In this document: piece after piece, positions 35,001-40,471 of the stretch
How positions within the stretch are numbered: the stretch's first letter is position 1
How the letters are laid out: every line of letters begins with the position of its first letter
NCBI RefSeq assembly: GCF_036898095.1
Contig: NC_090726.1
Location: 44,588,481-44,652,480 of the forward strand
Length of the DNA stretch: 64,000 bases
From: Palaemon carinicauda
Taxonomy: Eukaryota; Arthropoda; Malacostraca; Decapoda; Palaemonidae
Direction: 5' to 3'
Translations under genes and position numbers: made by a program
Notes under the pieces: model-generated
Told to the model about the DNA's origin: nothing
Databases searched by the model: none
What the model saw: only the letters and a program-made list of their open reading frames with translations

Positions 35001-38000
35001 TCAGCCGCATTTGGACGTTAGGCCACTTGCTGATGCTCCTGTTGACGTTCAAGACGTTCACTAACAATCGGAGTTGACTTGTTTTGACGCTGTGCGTCAA
35101 CCTCCGCATTCTAGAGTTGTTTTGACTGCTCAGTCTAGGCAGTCAAAGCAGTCTCGAGTGGACGCTGTGCGTCCTCACGCACCTGTTGTGGTTGACAGTT
35201 CAGTTGTTGACAGTTCACAGACTGTCAAGCAGTTACATGACGTTGCGTTCTGGTCCGCTACTAATGCACCAGTGAGTGTGGACTCTGCTTGTAAAGCATT
35301 GCCACCACGGTAGGTCTCTCCCTTGCTTGAGACTCAGCTTTTATCGGACAAGGTTCCTGTAGATGAGGAAGTTGCTGTTCCCCCTCCTACTGATATTCCC
35401 TTGAGGACTCTGTCAGATGGAGAGGAGCCTAAAGCTGCTTAGCCTCCTATGGACTTTAATTAAATCATGATGATTTTTTTAAGGATCTTTGTCCGGATCT
35501 TTTTGTAACTGCTGCTCCTCGTTCGCCTAAACGTCAGAGCTTACACTAGGCCTAGCTACTTCGAAGCCGTTGTTTTTAAGCTAGTGCTCTCTCGCTCTCC
35601 TAGAGAGCTTTACGTTGGCTAGGCGACTGGTTTTTCACCAGGAGGAGTTTGGGGGATACAGCCTTTGCTTTCCCTTCTTTTAAACTGGTTTATAGAGCGA
35701 GAGTCTGATATGACACGAGAGAAGTTCTCGGCTTGGGAGTTCATGCCTCTGCCCAGATAGACTTCTCAATTCTCGTAGACTCTCCCTGGCGCCTGGCCAG
35801 GAGACGCTCCAAGTTGTTTACAGGTCAACTTCACAGCTGTTTTCGAGCCTTTGAAGTTTAGCTGTACAATTATGTCATGCATAACAAGGCTTTCAGGGAT
35901 GGTAAGCGGTACCGCCTCAGTCGCTAACCCCGTCTGTTGCCACACCTGCTCCCGTAGACCCTAAATGGGCTTTGCTGCAATACATGCAGTCCAAGCTTGC
36001 GTCCTTGATAGAGGACTTTAATGCGGAGAAGGTTGCTACCGAACCTTCTGGCCAACAACCTTCCAACCGGTCGGTTGTGCGCCCTGTTGACGCTGAGGTA
36101 ACCTACTCGCGTCTGCCAGTTTAGGTGGTTCCTCCACCGATGCGACCCAGTGTGGGTTGCCAGCCGCACGTTGACGTTAAGCGACGCTCGGAGGTGGTTG
36201 TTGACGTTCAGGACGTTCAACAACCAGCAGAGGTGACTTGTTTTGACGCAGTGCGTCAACCTCAGCAACCCGGTAGGGTGTTGACTGCACAACCCAGACG
36301 GTCTAGACAGTCTCGGGTTGACGCTGTGCTTCCTCGCGCACCCATGGTTGTTGACAGTTCACAGACTGTGCAGCAGTTCCATGATGTTGCGTCCGGCTCC
36401 GTCACGCATTCACCAGTGCGACCGGACTCAGCGAGCCAGACGTTGCCCACTCCGTTGCCGTTTCCTCATCAGTTTTCGGATGAGGAACCCTCTGATGAGG
36501 ACGTTGCTGAACAACAAGACGATCAGCCCCCAGAATAGATCAAGCCCTGCTATCCATCCAGAAGATGCTGAAGAAGGAACGCTGCTCAGTCAGGCTGTGG
36601 ATGAGTCTGGTAGGGAAGCTGTCATCCGTGGAACAATTTGTGTCACTAGGAAGACTACACCTCCGTCCTCTTCAATACCATCTAGCTTTTCACTGGAAAA
36701 AGGACAAGAAGCTAGAAGCGGTCTCGATCCCGGTTTCCGAAAAGATAAAGTCTTGTCTGACTTGGTGGAAGGACAATATCAACCTAAGAGAGGGTCTTCC
36801 CCTGGCTGTTCAGACTCCCAACCACGTTCTCTTCTCGGACGCATCGGACGTGGGCTGGGGCGCGACACTAGACGGTCGGGAATGCTCAGGACTGTGGAAC
36901 TCGAGTCAGAGGAGCATGCATATCAACTGCAAGGAGCTGTTGGCAGTACATCTGGCCTTGAAAAGCTTCAAGTCTCTCCTTCGAGGCAAAGTGGTGGAAG
37001 TTAACTCGGACATCACCACGGCCTTGGCGTACATCTCCAAACAAGGAGGTACCCACTCACTGACGTTGTACGAGATCGCAAGGGACCTGCTCATCTGGTC
37101 AAAAGGTCAAGACATCTCCCTAGTAACGAGGTTCATCCAAGGCGACTTGAACGTCATAGCAGATTGTCTCAGTCGGAAAGGGCAAGTAATTCCAACCGAA
37201 TGGACCCTCCACAAGGATGTGTGCAAGAGACTTTGGGCCACTTGGGGTAAAACCATCCATAGATCTCTTTGCAACCTCGCTGACCAAGAGGCTTCCAATC
37301 TATTGCTCTCCAGTCCCGGACCCAGCAGCAATACATATAGATGCTTTCCTCCTAGATTGGTCACATCTGGATCTCTATGCATTCCCACCGTTCAAGATTG
37401 TCAACAAGGTACTGCAGAAGTTCGCCTCTCACGAAGGGACAAGGTTGACGTTAGTTGCTTCCCTCTGGCCCGCGAGAGAATGGTTCACCGAGATACTTCG
37501 ATGGTTAGTAGACGTTCCCAGTAGTCTTCCTCTAAGGGTAGACCTTCTACGTCAGCCACACGTAAAGAAGGTACTCCAAAGCCTCCACGCTCTTCGTCTG
37601 ACTGCCTTCAGACTATCGAAAGACTCTCGAGAGCTAGAGGCTTTTCGAAGGAAGCAGCCAGTGCGATTGCTAGAGCAAGGAGAGCTTCTTCCATTAGAGT
37701 CTACAAATCGAAGTGGGAAGTCTTCCGAGACTGGTGCAAGTCAGTTTCTGTATCCTCGACCAGTACCTCTGTAGCTCAAATAGCTGTTTTTCTCTTATAC
37801 CTGAGAAAAGGACGATCCCTTTCAGCTCCCACTATCAAGGGCTACAGAAGCATGTTGGCATCGGTCTTCCGGCATAGAGGCTTAGATCTTTCCAAACATA
37901 AAGATCTGCAAGACCTCCTTAAGTCTTTTGAGACCACCAAGGAGCGTCGTTTGGCTACCCCTGGATGGAATTTAGACATGGTACTAAGATTCTTCATGTC

Positions 38001-40416
38001 AGACAGGTTGGAGCCGTTACAATCAGCCTCCCTGAAAGATCTCACTCTTAAGACTCTTTTCCTGGTATGCTTAGCCTCGGCTAAAAGAGTCAGTGAGATT
38101 CATGCCTTCAGCAAGAACATAGGATTTTCGTCAGAAAAAGCCACTTGTTCTAGCCAAAAATGAGCTGCCTTCTCGGCCTTGGCCTAAATCTTTCGATATC
38201 CCCAGCTTATCGGAGATCGTAGGCAATGAACTAGAAAGAGTCTTATGCCCTGTTAGAGCTCTTAAGTTCTATTTAAAGCGTACTAAACCTTTACAAGGCC
38301 AATCTGAAGCTTTATGGTGTTCAGTTAAGAAACCATCCTTGCCTTTGTCAAAGAATGCTTGGTCAGACTTTATCAGATTGTTAATACGAGAAGCTCATTC
38401 ACATCTGAGTGAGGAAGACCGAACTTTGCTTAAGGTGAAGACGCACGAAGTTAGAGCTGTAACAACTTCCGTGGCCTTTAAGCAAAATATATCTCTGCAA
38501 AGTATAATGGACGCAACCTATTGGAGAAGCAAGTCAGTGTTCGCGTCATTTTACTTGAAAGATGTCCAGTCTCTTTACAAGAACTGCTACACACTGGGAC
38601 CATTCGTAGCAGCGAGTGCAGTAGTGGGTGAGGGCTCAACCACTACAATTCCCTAATTCCATACCCTTTTAATCTTTCTCTTGAAATGTTTTTATTGTTG
38701 TTTTCTGGGTTGTCCGGAAGGCTAAGAAGCCTTTCGCATCCTGGTTGATTTGGCGGGTGGTCAAAGTCATTTCTTGAGAGCGCCTAGATTAGGGGTTTTG
38801 ATGAGGTCCTGTTGTATGGGTTGCAACCCTTGATACTTCAGATCCTAGGGGTCGATCAGCATCCTAAGAGGATCGCGAGGCTCCGTAAGGAAGACGTACT
38901 TAAAAGGCAAAGTAATTGTTCAAGTCGACTTCCTTACCAGGTACCTATTTATTTTGTTTTTGTTATTTTGATAACTTCTAAAATGAAATAAAAACTCTTA
39001 GCTCATAAAAGTGTAAACATATATTGCTGGTCTCTACCCACCCCCCTGGGTGTGAATCAGCTATATAATCACCGGCTAAGTTAAATATTGAAAAATGTTA
39101 TTTTGATAATAAAATAAATTTTTGAATATACTTACCCGGTGATTATAAATTAAAGGACCCTCCCTTCCTCCCCAATAGAGACGCAGTGGGACGAGGAGAA
39201 AATTGAGTCTTTGTTTACATTGAGTACTGGGTATCTGGACGACAGATGGCGCTGTTGGGCACACCCGCAACCTGTGTAGCGATCGCTGGCGAGTTTTTAC
39301 CGTAGAGTTGTCTGTCGGGCAACAGAGTTGCAGCTATATAATCACCGGGTAAGTATATTCAAAAATTTATTTTATTATCAAAATAACATATTTATTAATT
39401 ATTTTGCATTTCATCAGATTTGGTACATTCTTGGGCTTGGCACACGCTGCTATGACAGCAGAGGGTGACAACAGTGTTTTGATGCAGAAGGTGGCCAAGG
39501 AAAGACTTGCTGCGTTCAAGCCCCTTAAGGTCAATGCCGACCTCCCTGCAGATCCATCTAGCATTGAGTATTTGCATGATATTATGAACAGAAGAGAAAA
39601 CCTTCTTTTTAAAGTAAGTTGTGACTGAATAATTCTAGCAAATTGTTAATTCATTGTGCTCGTAAATGTACAGCTGACAATACATACATACATATACCAA
39701 GGCACTTCCCCCAATTTTGGGGGGTAGCCGACATCAACAAATGAAACAAAAACAAAAAAGGGGACCTCTACTCTCTACGTTCCTCCCAGCCTAACAAGGG
39801 ACTCAACCGAGTTCAGCTGGTACTGCTAGGGTGCCACAGCTGACAATAGCTTAGATATTGTTTTGGTAAGGTGGTATGATATTGCTACATTTCCTAAATG
39901 GTAGTCCCTTGTGCTTTGCTAGATTTCCTAAATGGTAGTCCCTTGTGCTTAGTAAATGGGATCTAGAAACTGGCGGGGTATTTCAATCCTTCCTCCCCAC
40001 TCAAGTGATGGTGTAATTGTTAGTATTAAGTTGTCTAAACTTAAATTGAAGCTGTTGGTAGTATCCACTCATTGGCTACGCTAACATGGGTATTTAAAGG
40101 GGATTTGTTCTCTAGTCTTGGGTAGTGTCATGGCCTCTGTACCATGGTTTATCACTGTATTGGGGTAGATTTCTCTTGCTGAGGGTACACTATTCTATCT
40201 TGTATCTCTTCCTCTTTGTATTTTTAAGTTTTTAGTTTATACATGAAAGATCTATCATAATGTTGTTACTGTTTTGAAAATATTTTTTTTTGTTCATTAC
40301 TTCTCTTGTAGTTTATTTCATTATTTACTTTCCTCACTGGGTTATTTTTTTCCGTTGGAGTCCTTGAGCTTATAGTATCCAGCTTTTCCAACTAGGGCTG
40401 TAGCTTAGCTAGTAAT

Positions 40417-40471
<55 letters not shown>

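Larger units (their letters stand above)
32911..39389 (+). mobile_element. DIRS-like element copy 2, RT-deleted, in oxidase intron 9
   Basis: It keeps both inverted terminal repeats (32911-33085 and 39203-39389), the internal complementary region (39057-39155) and degenerate gag, RNase H and recombinase reading. The RT core between gag and the thumb is missing. A 1.2-kb leader (33090-34290) is shared with copy 3 but absent from copy 1. Right end lies 28 bp before exon 10. Confidence 0.93.
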
